A stretch of DNA of 6,232 nucleotides. Origin: Actinomycetota bacterium (lineage in GTDB: Bacteria; Actinomycetota; Thermoleophilia; Gaiellales; Gaiellaceae). The notes under the pieces were generated by a model. It saw only the letters and a program-made list of their open reading frames with translations, ran no database searches and was not told the origin of the DNA. Of this stretch, positions 1-4,921 are shown piece after piece. Made by a program: the position numbers and the translations under genes. Within the stretch, counting starts at the first letter, position 1. Every line of letters starts with the position of its first letter. The DNA lies in assembly GCA_003162235.1 (NCBI GenBank), contig PMMN01000079.1, forward strand, positions 12,448 to 18,679. The letters are read 5' to 3'.

Positions 1-963
1 CGCGGCGACTGGCTGCCCGCGCCGCCGCCGGCGCTGTCTTCGAACGGGCGAGCGCCCGTCACATGTCCCGACCTGGCCGAGGTGAAGGGGCAGCGGCGCG
101 GGCGCCGGGCGCTCGAGATCGCCGCCGCCGGGCGCCACAACCTACTCCTGGCAGGGCCGCCGGGGACCGGTAAGACGATGCTCGCACGCAGGCTGCCCGG
201 GATCCTGCCGCCGCTGGCGCAGGAAGAGGCGCTCGAGGTGACGCGCATTCACTCGGTCGTCGGCCTGCTCCCGTCCGGGCAGCCGCTGGTCGCCGAGCCG
301 CCCTTCCGCGCGCCCCATCACTCCTCCTCGATGCCCGCGATAGTAGGCGGCGGCAGCGGCCCCAGCCCCGGCGAGGCCAGTCTGGCGCACCGCGGCGTCC
401 TCCTCCTCGACGAGTTCCCCGAGTTCCAACGCCCGGTGCTGGAGGCGCTGCGCCAGCCGCTCGAGGACGGCGTCGTCAGCGTCGCCCGGGCCAACGGCCG
501 AGCGACCTTTCCGGCCCGCTTCCAGCTGGTGGCTACGATGAACCTCTGCCCCTGCGGCGGCCGCGGCGATGCGGCCGGCTGCTCTTGCTCGGCCGCGCGG
601 CTGGCGCACTTCCGCGAGAAGCTCTCGCGTGCGCTGCTCGATCGCTTCGACCTGGTGGTGGCGATGCCGCGCCCGCGCGCTGCCGAGCTGGACGGGACAG
701 GGGAGGAGACCTCGGCGCTCGTGCGCGAGCGGGTGCAGGCGGCGCGGGCGCGGCTGGAGGCAAAGCCGCTGCGGATGAGCAGCGAGGCGCGGGCGTTGCT
801 AACCGAGGCGGTCGAGAAGCTGCCGCTATCTGGGCGAGGGCGGGCGCGGGTCACCCGGGTGGCGCGCACGATCGCGGCGCTCGCCGGCGCCGAGGAGATC
901 GCGCGCGAGCATCTGGCCGAGGCGCTCTCTTACCGCATCCCGCCGGAGTTGACGGGCACGTGA
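1..963 (+). CDS. comM: ComM/YifB-family Mg-chelatase-like AAA+ ATPase (5' partial)
   Basis: The frame is open from base 1, so the gene begins outside the window; 320 codons are present and the N-terminal ChlI-type (S5-fold) domain is mostly missing. The visible part opens with the linker PDLAEVKGQ, then the AAA+ core: Walker A GPPGTGKT (154-177), the family motif FRAPHHSSS, Walker B GVLLLDEF (394-417), and the sensor region ATMNLCPCG followed by a CSC pair, which is the CPCG...CxC cysteine arrangement of YifB proteins. LLDRFDL and the C-terminal helix motif SGRGRARVTRVARTIA (Mg_chelatase_C) follow. A GTG at 82 is only an internal valine, since the homologous sequence continues upstream of it. 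In naturally transformable bacteria ComM is a hexameric helicase that drives branch migration during integration of transforming DNA; many non-competent species also carry the gene. The stop overlaps the dprA start by 4 bases, which suggests translational coupling. Family assignment is firm; a competence role in this organism is inferred. Confidence 0.95.
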   Translation, partial: RGDWLPAPPPALSSNGRAPVTCPDLAEVKGQRRGRRALEIAAAGRHNLLLAGPPGTGKTMLARRLPGILPPLAQEEALEVTRIHSVVGLLPSGQPLVAEPPFRAPHHSSSMPAIVGGGSGPSPGEASLAHRGVLLLDEFPEFQRPVLEALRQPLEDGVVSVARANGRATFPARFQLVATMNLCPCGGRGDAAGCSCSAARLAHFREKLSRALLDRFDLVVAMPRPRAAELDGTGEETSALVRERVQAARARLEAKPLRMSSEARALLTEAVEKLPLSGRGRARVTRVARTIAALAGAEEIAREHLAEALSYRIPPELTGT

Positions 964-1832
964 AGACCGACCGCGGCTACCGCTTCCTGACGCGTCGAAG
1001 CGCCGACTACCCGGAGCTTCTGGCCGCCATCCACGATCCACCGAAACGGCTCTACCTGCGCGGAGACGGCTCGCCCCGTCTGCTCTCCTGTCCGGCGGTG
1101 ACGATCGTCGGCACTCGCTCCTGCTCGCCCTACGGCGCCCAGGTGGCGCGGCGGCTCGGGCGCGAGCTGGCGGCGGCCGGCGCCGTTGTCGTCAGTGGCC
1201 TGGCGCGCGGGATCGACGCCGAGGCGCACCGCGGTGCGCTCGAAGGCGAGGGCGCGACCGTGGCCGTGCTCGGCTGTGGCATCGACCGCGACTACCCGCG
1301 CGCCCACTCGGCGCTGGCGCAGCGGATCGCCGCCAGTGGCCTGCTCGTCTCGGAGTACGAGCCCGGCACCGAGCCGGCGCCTTGGCGCTTCCCAGCCCGA
1401 AATCGCATCATCGCCGGACTGGCCAAGGTGACGATCATCGTCGAGGCGCGGGCGCGGAGCGGCGCCCTGATCACGGCCGACTTCGCGCTCGAAGAGGGGC
1501 GAGAAGTCTTTGCCGTCCCGGGCGAGATCACCTCGGCGCTCTCGCGCGGCACCAACGAACTGCTGCGCCTGGGCGCCGCGCCGCTGGTCGAGCCGGAGGA
1601 CGTGATCGATGCGCTGGGGCTGGAGAAGGTGGCCGCTTCACGTGGCGCCCGACTTTCGGAACAGGCAGGGCGAGTGCGTGAACTGCTGGCCGACCGGTCA
1701 GCTTCGGTGGACGAGTTGGTTGAGAGATCGGGGCTCGCGGCGGACGCGGTCGCCGTAGCGCTGGTGGAGCTGGAGCTGGCTGGGGAGGCGGTTTGTGCGG
1801 AGGGTGTGTATCGGGCCCAGGGATACTGGTAG
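960..1832 (+). CDS. dprA: DNA-processing protein DprA, N-terminally short form
   Basis: DprA (Smf) binds incoming single-stranded DNA, protects it and loads RecA during transformation. The 290-residue product starts at GTG 960, inside the comM stop (GTGA overlap). The frame is open further upstream, but that stretch is only comM read out of frame. Residues 15-37 hold the DYPELL...DPPKRLYLRGD segment that precedes the Rossmann-like domain. That domain (about 46-220) shows IVGTR (49-53), SGLARGID (79-86), VLGCGIDRDYP (103-113), the FPARNRIIAGL segment (144-154), VEARARSGALITA (161-173) and FAVPGE (184-189). A winged-helix DprA C-terminal domain follows (about 232-290). The N-terminal SAM/HhH-like domain of about 60-100 residues found in many DprA proteins is absent; the protein starts just before the conserved core. 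No clear Shine-Dalgarno lies at usual spacing, so coupling to comM is likely. Function is near certain; the shortness looks genuine unless the true N-terminus was lost. Confidence 0.95.
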   Translation: MKTDRGYRFLTRRSADYPELLAAIHDPPKRLYLRGDGSPRLLSCPAVTIVGTRSCSPYGAQVARRLGRELAAAGAVVVSGLARGIDAEAHRGALEGEGATVAVLGCGIDRDYPRAHSALAQRIAASGLLVSEYEPGTEPAPWRFPARNRIIAGLAKVTIIVEARARSGALITADFALEEGREVFAVPGEITSALSRGTNELLRLGAAPLVEPEDVIDALGLEKVAASRGARLSEQAGRVRELLADRSASVDELVERSGLAADAVAVALVELELAGEAVCAEGVYRAQGYW

Positions 1833-1891
1833 CGAATCGCGCTGAGCCCCAAGGCGCCCGTCCTTCCACCGCGAATTCTTTCCTGTGAGCA

Positions 1892-1908
1892 GTCCGCACG
1901 AGGCGGAC
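1892..1908 (+). other. 6-bp perfect hairpin downstream of dprA
   Basis: GTCCGC (1892-1897) and GCGGAC (1903-1908) are exact reverse complements around a 5-base loop, 59 bases after the dprA stop. No T-run follows, so this is not a canonical intrinsic terminator. It could be a U-tract-less terminator of comM-dprA, an RNA 3'-end stabiliser, or part of the leader of the next gene. The rest of the 155-base spacer (1833-1987) contains no ORF or RNA gene that I recognise. TACCGT at 1925-1930 fits a TANNNT -10 box but has no good -35 partner. Confidence 0.3.
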
Positions 1909-1948
1909 AAGCCGCCCCTGGCTGTACCGTGTGACTAGGCGACTGCCA

Positions 1949-1964
1949 CCAAGTCGCGGCTTGG
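1949..1964 (+). other. Short hairpin just upstream of the small gene's ribosome binding site
   Basis: CCAAG (1949-1953) pairs perfectly with CTTGG (1960-1964) around a 6-base loop. It ends 12 bases before the Shine-Dalgarno core of the following small ORF. It could affect leader stability or ribosome access, but a 5-bp stem is common by chance in such DNA. Confidence 0.2.
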
Positions 1965-1976
1965 CGTCCGACGAAA

Positions 1977-1980
1977 GAGG
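1977..1980 (+). promoter_or_regulatory. Shine-Dalgarno site fixing the start of the small charged protein
   Basis: The purine stretch AAAGAGGGG (1974-1982) contains a GAGG core seven bases before ATG 1988. The upstream in-frame GTG at 1931 has no such site, so ATG 1988 is preferred. Confidence 0.6.
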
Positions 1981-1987
1981 GGTTCGA

Positions 1988-2206
1988 ATGAGTTCGAGTA
2001 CCAAGAAGCGGCAGACAATGGCGAAGATGACCCGGGAGCGGGAGCTCAGGGAGAAACGCGTGCGCAAGCAGGAGAAGAAGGACGAGAAGAAGCTGGCCGC
2101 CGCCGCCGCACTGATCGCCGAGGAAGCCGGTATTCCGCTCGAGGGCGCCGAGGGCGCCGAGGGCGACGAGGCCGACGTGGTTGACGACGAGCCGGCGAGC
2201 GTTTGA
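1988..2206 (+). CDS. Small highly charged, probable coiled-coil protein
   Basis: The gene encodes 72 residues from ATG 1988, chosen for its good Shine-Dalgarno site. Residues 6-35 are rich in Lys/Arg mixed with Glu (KKRQTMAKMTRERELREKR, then KQEKKDEKK), a pattern expected of a charged single helix or coiled coil. Residues 36-46 are alanine-rich. Residues 51-68 are strongly acidic (EGAEGAEGDE and following). There is no signal peptide, membrane segment or cysteine, so it should be cytoplasmic. The opening KKRQTMAKMTRERELREKR reminds me of short hypothetical proteins in actinobacteria, but I cannot name a family or function. The basic-to-acidic polarity could suit binding to nucleic acid or the ribosome; that is speculation. 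It stands apart from dprA by 155 bases and probably has its own promoter. The sensible start, RBS and compositional organisation make it a likely real gene. Confidence 0.75.
   Translation: MSSSTKKRQTMAKMTRERELREKRVRKQEKKDEKKLAAAAALIAEEAGIPLEGAEGAEGDEADVVDDEPASV
2141..2167 (+). repeat. 9-bp in-frame tandem repeat, three copies
   Basis: GAGGGCGCC occurs at 2141-2149 and 2150-2158, followed by the one-mismatch copy GAGGGCGAC at 2159-2167. Each unit is exactly three codons, giving the acidic run EGAEGAEGD in the small charged protein. Copy-number change would keep the frame and change only the length of the acidic tail. Confidence 0.85.
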
Positions 2207-2228
2207 GTCGTTAGTCGGCGCTTCTTTT

Positions 2229-2249
2229 CGAACTACCGCGAGTGGTTCG
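2229..2249. terminator. Hairpin between convergent genes, possible bidirectional terminator
   Basis: CGAACTAC (2229-2236) pairs with GTGGTTCG (2242-2249) with seven Watson-Crick pairs and one T-G wobble around the loop CGCGA. It sits in the 59-base gap between the stop of the small charged gene (+) and the stop of the cyclodeaminase-family gene (-), where terminators for both are expected. No strong T-run follows on either strand (only GTTTC about 12 bases on, + strand), so efficiency as an intrinsic terminator is uncertain. Confidence 0.45.
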
Positions 2250-2265
2250 GGCTCGTGCTCGTTTC

Positions 2266-3207
2266 TCACCAGAGCGGCAATTCCAACGCTCCCTCCAACT
2301 CCCCGACCCGCTCCAGTACCGCCAGCGCGAGCGCCAGATCCTGGATCGCCAGCCCGGTTGAGTCGAAGGTCGTGATCTCCTCGGCGCTGCGGCGACCGGG
2401 GGCGAAGTTCGCGAGCACGTCTCCAAGCTGGGTGACCTGCTCGCGTGCGATCAGGTTCTCCGGGACGAGGTGTTGGAGCTCGCCGGCGTGGGAGGCCTGC
2501 GTCCAGTCGTCGCAGAAGACGTGTGTCCGGGCCAGCTCGCGCGGGGCGATCTCGCACTTGCCGGGGCCGTCGGCGCCCATCAGGCTGACGTGCTGGCCGG
2601 GGAGGAGGGAGTTCTCGGCGAAGAGCGGCTCGCGGCCGGGCGTGACCGTGGCGACGATGTCGGCGGATAGCGCCTGCTCGCGACTGGCGGCGACGCTCGC
2701 ACCCAACTCTTCGGCCGCGGTCCGGGCTCGCTCGGGATCGACATCCCAGAGGATTACCTCGCGCCCGCGGGCGATGAAGGTGCGTGCGGTCGCCCTGCCG
2801 TTCACTCCGGTGCCGATCACGGCCGCGGCGCCCGCTTCGGGCCGGGCCAGCGTCTCGGCGGCGAGCACCGCCGCGGCGCCCGTTCGCAGCGCGGTCAGCG
2901 CCGAGCCCTCGAGCACAGCGACCGGCATCCCCGTCTCCGCATCCGAGACGAGCACGATCGCTTTGACGGTCGGCAACCCTTTCTCCAGGTTGACCGGGAA
3001 GGAGGTGACCCACTTGAGCACCGCGTGGCCGGCGCCGATCGCCGGCATGGCGCGGAAGTCGCCGTTCGGATAGGCGGGCACGTAGATCTTGGGCGGCATC
3101 GCCCACTCGCCCCTGGCGTAGGCGACGAAGCCGTCCCGCACCGCCTCGACTGCACGCTCGGGCGAGACGGCGGCGAGGACGTTCTCTGCGGTCAGGAACG
3201 GGACCAC
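2266..3207 (-). CDS. Ornithine cyclodeaminase / mu-crystallin family protein
   Basis: The 313-residue product has the usual family length. These enzymes use NAD(P)(H) on amino or imino acids: ornithine cyclodeaminase, archaeal-type alanine dehydrogenase, ketimine reductase and others. Visible features: N-terminal substrate-domain helices, MPAIG and LKWVTSFPVN with Lys65 (the family substrate-binding lysine region), VLEGSALTALRTGAAA with Arg108, and a Rossmann glycine motif IGTGVNGRATARTF (131-144). Then come the acidic end of strand 2 (LWDVDPER, 153-160), GADGPGKCE (211-219) whose Asp213 matches the catalytic-aspartate position, and FDSTGLAIQD (281-290) near the C-terminus. The glycine motif is unusual: members typically have GxGxQA, here GTGVNG. 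GTG 3207 is the only possible start, because an in-frame TAG lies at 3219-3217 and no other start codon intervenes. There is no Shine-Dalgarno, so the mRNA may be leaderless. Fold and family are firm; the substrate cannot be set from sequence. Confidence 0.93.
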   Translation of the reverse strand: MVPFLTAENVLAAVSPERAVEAVRDGFVAYARGEWAMPPKIYVPAYPNGDFRAMPAIGAGHAVLKWVTSFPVNLEKGLPTVKAIVLVSDAETGMPVAVLEGSALTALRTGAAAVLAAETLARPEAGAAAVIGTGVNGRATARTFIARGREVILWDVDPERARTAAEELGASVAASREQALSADIVATVTPGREPLFAENSLLPGQHVSLMGADGPGKCEIAPRELARTHVFCDDWTQASHAGELQHLVPENLIAREQVTQLGDVLANFAPGRRSAEEITTFDSTGLAIQDLALALAVLERVGELEGALELPLW

Positions 3208-3213
3208 GCTGCA

Positions 3214-3219
3214 AGCCTA
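3214..3219 (-). promoter_or_regulatory. Candidate -10 box for a leaderless cyclodeaminase-family mRNA
   Basis: Read on the minus strand, TAGGCT fits the actinobacterial TANNNT -10 pattern and ends six bases before the GTG start codon. This spacing would put the transcription start at or next to the GTG. No convincing -35 hexamer lies 16-19 bases upstream. The absence of a Shine-Dalgarno and of any other usable start codon supports the reading. Confidence 0.35.
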
Positions 3220-3242
3220 CTCGGATGAGCGCGCAGAACAGA

Positions 3243-3255
3243 CCGAAGCATTCGG
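3243..3255. promoter_or_regulatory. Short dyad upstream of the cyclodeaminase-family gene
   Basis: CCGAA and TTCGG flank a GCA centre (3243-3255), a perfect 5-bp inverted repeat about 24 bases upstream of the candidate -10 box, close to the expected -35 position. It could be a regulator's operator, but this short a dyad also arises by chance. Confidence 0.2.
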
Positions 3256-3302
3256 CCGCTTGGCTGGACTCGACGATTGGCGTTGTTTCGGCACGAAGTC
3301 GG

Positions 3303-3308
3303 TACATT
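3303..3308 (+). promoter_or_regulatory. Weak candidate -10 box for the ABC transporter operon
   Basis: TACATT fits TANNNT and is one of few such hexamers in the divergent intergenic region on this strand. Possible -35 elements are off-spaced (TTGTTT at 3283-3288 with a 14-base spacer; TTGGCG at 3277-3282 with 20). If used, it gives a leader of roughly 145 bases that includes the G-rich tract at 3346-3366. Confidence 0.2.
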
Positions 3309-3345
3309 CCAGCGCGCTTCTTCTCGATACCGTGCTACGCCCCGT

Positions 3346-3366
3346 GGGAGGGTGGGGGGAGGAGGG
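3346..3366 (+). other. Canonical G-quadruplex motif in the divergent intergenic region
   Basis: Four G-runs (GGG 3346-3348, GGG 3350-3352, GGGGGG 3354-3359, GGG 3364-3366) are separated by single-base loops A and T and a short third loop. This matches the standard G3+N1-7 pattern, with the 1-nt loops that favour stable parallel folds. Flanking GG (3368-3369) could substitute in register shifts. It lies on the coding strand of the ABC operon, about 100 bases before the likely start codon, and 140-160 bases upstream of the divergent gene. A DNA or RNA quadruplex is inferred from pattern only. Confidence 0.7.
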
Positions 3367-3463
3367 TGGATTAGCGAGGCGCCCGGGGCTCCGAGAAGCT
3401 CAATTCGCACCCAATCGACGGGTCTTCATCCTCTCGGTGCTTTACATGATTGACTACCGCCCA

Positions 3464-4183
3464 ATGCCAAGCGCGCCGAGCATCGTCGTCGACAAGCTGC
3501 GTATCCGCCGAGGTGGCGTGATCGTGCTCGACGATCTCTCGCTCGCGGTCGCCTCGGGCCGAGTCACCGGTTTGCTCGGGCCGAGCGGTAGCGGCAAGAC
3601 GACGCTGATGCGCGCGATCGTCGGCGTCCAGATTGTGGAGTCGGGGACGATCGCGGTGCTGGGCGAGCCCGCCGGGACACCGCCTCTGCGCTGGAAGGTC
3701 GGCTATATGACTCAGAACCCGGCCGTCTACGGCGATCTGACCGTGCGCGAGAACCTGCGCTACTTCGCTCGCATCCTCGACGCCGCGCCGGAGAGCGTGG
3801 ACGAGGTGCTCGAGACCGTCGCCATGACCTCGTTCGCCGGGCGCGTCGTCAACAAGCTGTCGGGCGGACAGCGGGCGCGCGTCTCGCTGGCGACGGCGCT
3901 GATCGGAAGCCCCGAGCTGCTCGTCCTCGACGAACCTACGGTCGGCCTCGACCCGGTGCTCAGGCGCGATCTCTGGAAGACCTTCAACGAGCTCGCCGAG
4001 CAAGGGAAGACGCTGCTCGTCTCGAGCCACGTGATGGACGAGGCCGACCACTGCCACGACCTGCTGCTCCTACGCGAGGGCAAGCTGGTCGCGACCGGGA
4101 GCCCGGCGGACGTGCGTGCCCAAAGCGGCAAGCAGGATCTCGACGAGGCCTTCCTCGTCCTGATCAACGAGGAGGTCGAGTGA
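3464..4183 (+). CDS. ABC-2 type exporter, ATP-binding protein
   Basis: The 239-residue nucleotide-binding subunit powers the membrane permease encoded directly downstream. Motifs in order: Walker A GPSGSGKTT (39-47), Q-loop glutamine 84 in GYMTQNPAVYGDLTVREN, signature LSGGQ (132-136), Walker B LLVLDE (152-157), D-loop GLD (161-163), and switch His189 in LVSSHVMDEAD. All catalytic residues are present. YGDLTVRENL and the short C-terminal tail are typical of CcmA/NatA/DrrA-like exporters. Start choice is uncertain: ATG 3464 places the protein just before the first beta strand, but ATG 3446 and GTG 3437 are in frame (6 and 9 residues longer), and none has a Shine-Dalgarno. The open frame back to 3260 crosses the G-rich tract and looks non-coding. 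The stop overlaps the permease start by 4 bases. The substrate is unknown; drugs, lipids, polysaccharide precursors or peptides are all possible for this family. Confidence 0.95.
   Translation: MPSAPSIVVDKLRIRRGGVIVLDDLSLAVASGRVTGLLGPSGSGKTTLMRAIVGVQIVESGTIAVLGEPAGTPPLRWKVGYMTQNPAVYGDLTVRENLRYFARILDAAPESVDEVLETVAMTSFAGRVVNKLSGGQRARVSLATALIGSPELLVLDEPTVGLDPVLRRDLWKTFNELAEQGKTLLVSSHVMDEADHCHDLLLLREGKLVATGSPADVRAQSGKQDLDEAFLVLINEEVE
4169..4175 (+). promoter_or_regulatory. Strong Shine-Dalgarno for the permease, inside the ATPase gene
   Basis: GAGGAGG lies four bases before GTG 4180 and encodes the last residues of the ATPase. With the GTGA overlap it supports coupled, roughly equal synthesis of the two exporter subunits. 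Confidence 0.65.
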
Positions 4184-4917
4184 GCGTCCGCGCCACCTTC
4201 GCCACCGCCGTGCGCGTGCTCAACCAGCTCCGCCGCGATCCGCGCACGATCGCGCTACTGCTCCTCGTTCCGGTCGTGCTGATCTTCCTGCTCGACCAGC
4301 TCTTCCACGATCGCAGGCAGATCTTCCAGCAAATCGGCGGCCCGCTCCTCGGCCTCTTTCCGCTGATCACGATGTTTCTGGTCACCTCGATCACGATGCT
4401 CAGGGAGCGTGTCTCAGGCACGCTCGAGCGGCTGATGGCGCTGCCGCTGGCCAAGATAGACGTGCTGGCCGGCTATGCGCTCGCTTTCGCGCTCCTGGCG
4501 GCGGTGCAGGCGACGCTGGTCTCGATCGTCGCGTTCGGATTCCTCGGGCTCCACACGCAGGGGCCGTCCTGGGCGGTGGTGCTGCTGGCGGTCTCGAACG
4601 CGGTGCTGGGCATGTCGCTGGGCCTGTTCGTGAGCGCGTTTGCCCGCACCGAGTTCCAGGCGATCCAGTTCATGCCCGCCTTCATCTTCCCGCAGATCCT
4701 GCTCTGCGGCCTGTTCACGCCGCGCGCGCAGATGGCCGGCTGGCTGCGCGGCATCTCCGACGCGCTTCCCTTCACCTACGCCTACGACGCGCTCTCGCGC
4801 GCCACCCAGCGCGGTCTCTTTGACGGGCGCTTCGCGCTCGACCTCGGGGTCACGATCGGAGTGACGGTGCTTGCGCTCGCCCTCGGCGCGTCGACGTTGC
4901 GACGGCGCACCGGCTAG
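4180..4917 (+). CDS. ABC-2 type exporter, permease protein
   Basis: The 245-residue integral membrane protein starts at GTG 4180, behind GAGGAGG. Six hydrophobic segments are visible at about 22-40, 54-73, 97-123, 131-155, 162-180 and 219-239. The amphipathic N-terminal stretch with NQLRRDPRT (15-23) is the usual cytoplasmic coupling-helix entry of ABC-2 permeases. The conserved cytoplasmic motif RERVSGTLERLMALPL (75-90) follows TM2, and FMPAFIFPQILLCGLFTP (164-181) is the typical TM5 region, followed by a short loop ending in PFTYAYDALSRATQRG (197-212). There is no large extracytoplasmic domain between TM1 and TM2, unlike YhhJ-type permeases, so it belongs with the compact DrrB/NodJ-like forms. 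It forms the channel for the ATPase gene it overlaps. Homo-dimerisation is inferred, since there is no second permease gene. Substrate unknown. Confidence 0.93.
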   Translation: MSVRATFATAVRVLNQLRRDPRTIALLLLVPVVLIFLLDQLFHDRRQIFQQIGGPLLGLFPLITMFLVTSITMLRERVSGTLERLMALPLAKIDVLAGYALAFALLAAVQATLVSIVAFGFLGLHTQGPSWAVVLLAVSNAVLGMSLGLFVSAFARTEFQAIQFMPAFIFPQILLCGLFTPRAQMAGWLRGISDALPFTYAYDALSRATQRGLFDGRFALDLGVTIGVTVLALALGASTLRRRTG

Positions 4918-4921
4918 GAAG

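Noticed and set aside
44..59. Perfect 7-bp inverted repeat ACGGGCG/CGCCCGT
   Set aside because: It lies inside comM coding sequence, encoding the linker residues NGRAPVT, with a 2-base centre. It is likely a by-product of GC-rich codons, with no sign of a terminator or operator role.
585..959. N-terminal extension of dprA in frame upstream of GTG 960
   Set aside because: The extra 125 codons lie fully within comM in another frame and are Arg/Ala/Gly-rich with no resemblance to a SAM or HhH domain.
1974..1997. GGGTTCGAAT resembles the T-loop of a tRNA
   Set aside because: The base after the loop does not pair with the one before it, no acceptor stem or anticodon arm fits, and the motif is explained by the RBS and start codon of the small gene.
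1292..3307. A 671-codon open frame on the minus strand, antisense to dprA and the small gene and overlapping the cyclodeaminase-family gene
   Set aside because: It reads the cyclodeaminase-family gene in another frame and dprA antisense. Its product is low-complexity Arg/Gly/Ala-rich and shows no motif. Long spurious frames are normal at this GC content.
3391..3437. CCGAGA/TCTCGG complementary segments in the leader of the ABC operon, considered as riboswitch or attenuator stem
   Set aside because: A 6-bp stem across a 35-base loop without further pairing, and no known riboswitch core, is weaker than chance alternatives.
3260..3445. N-terminal extension of the ABC ATPase
   Set aside because: The added residues do not resemble any ABC protein and the stretch spans the G-rich intergenic tract. 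The family starts close to residue 1 of the ATG 3464 reading.
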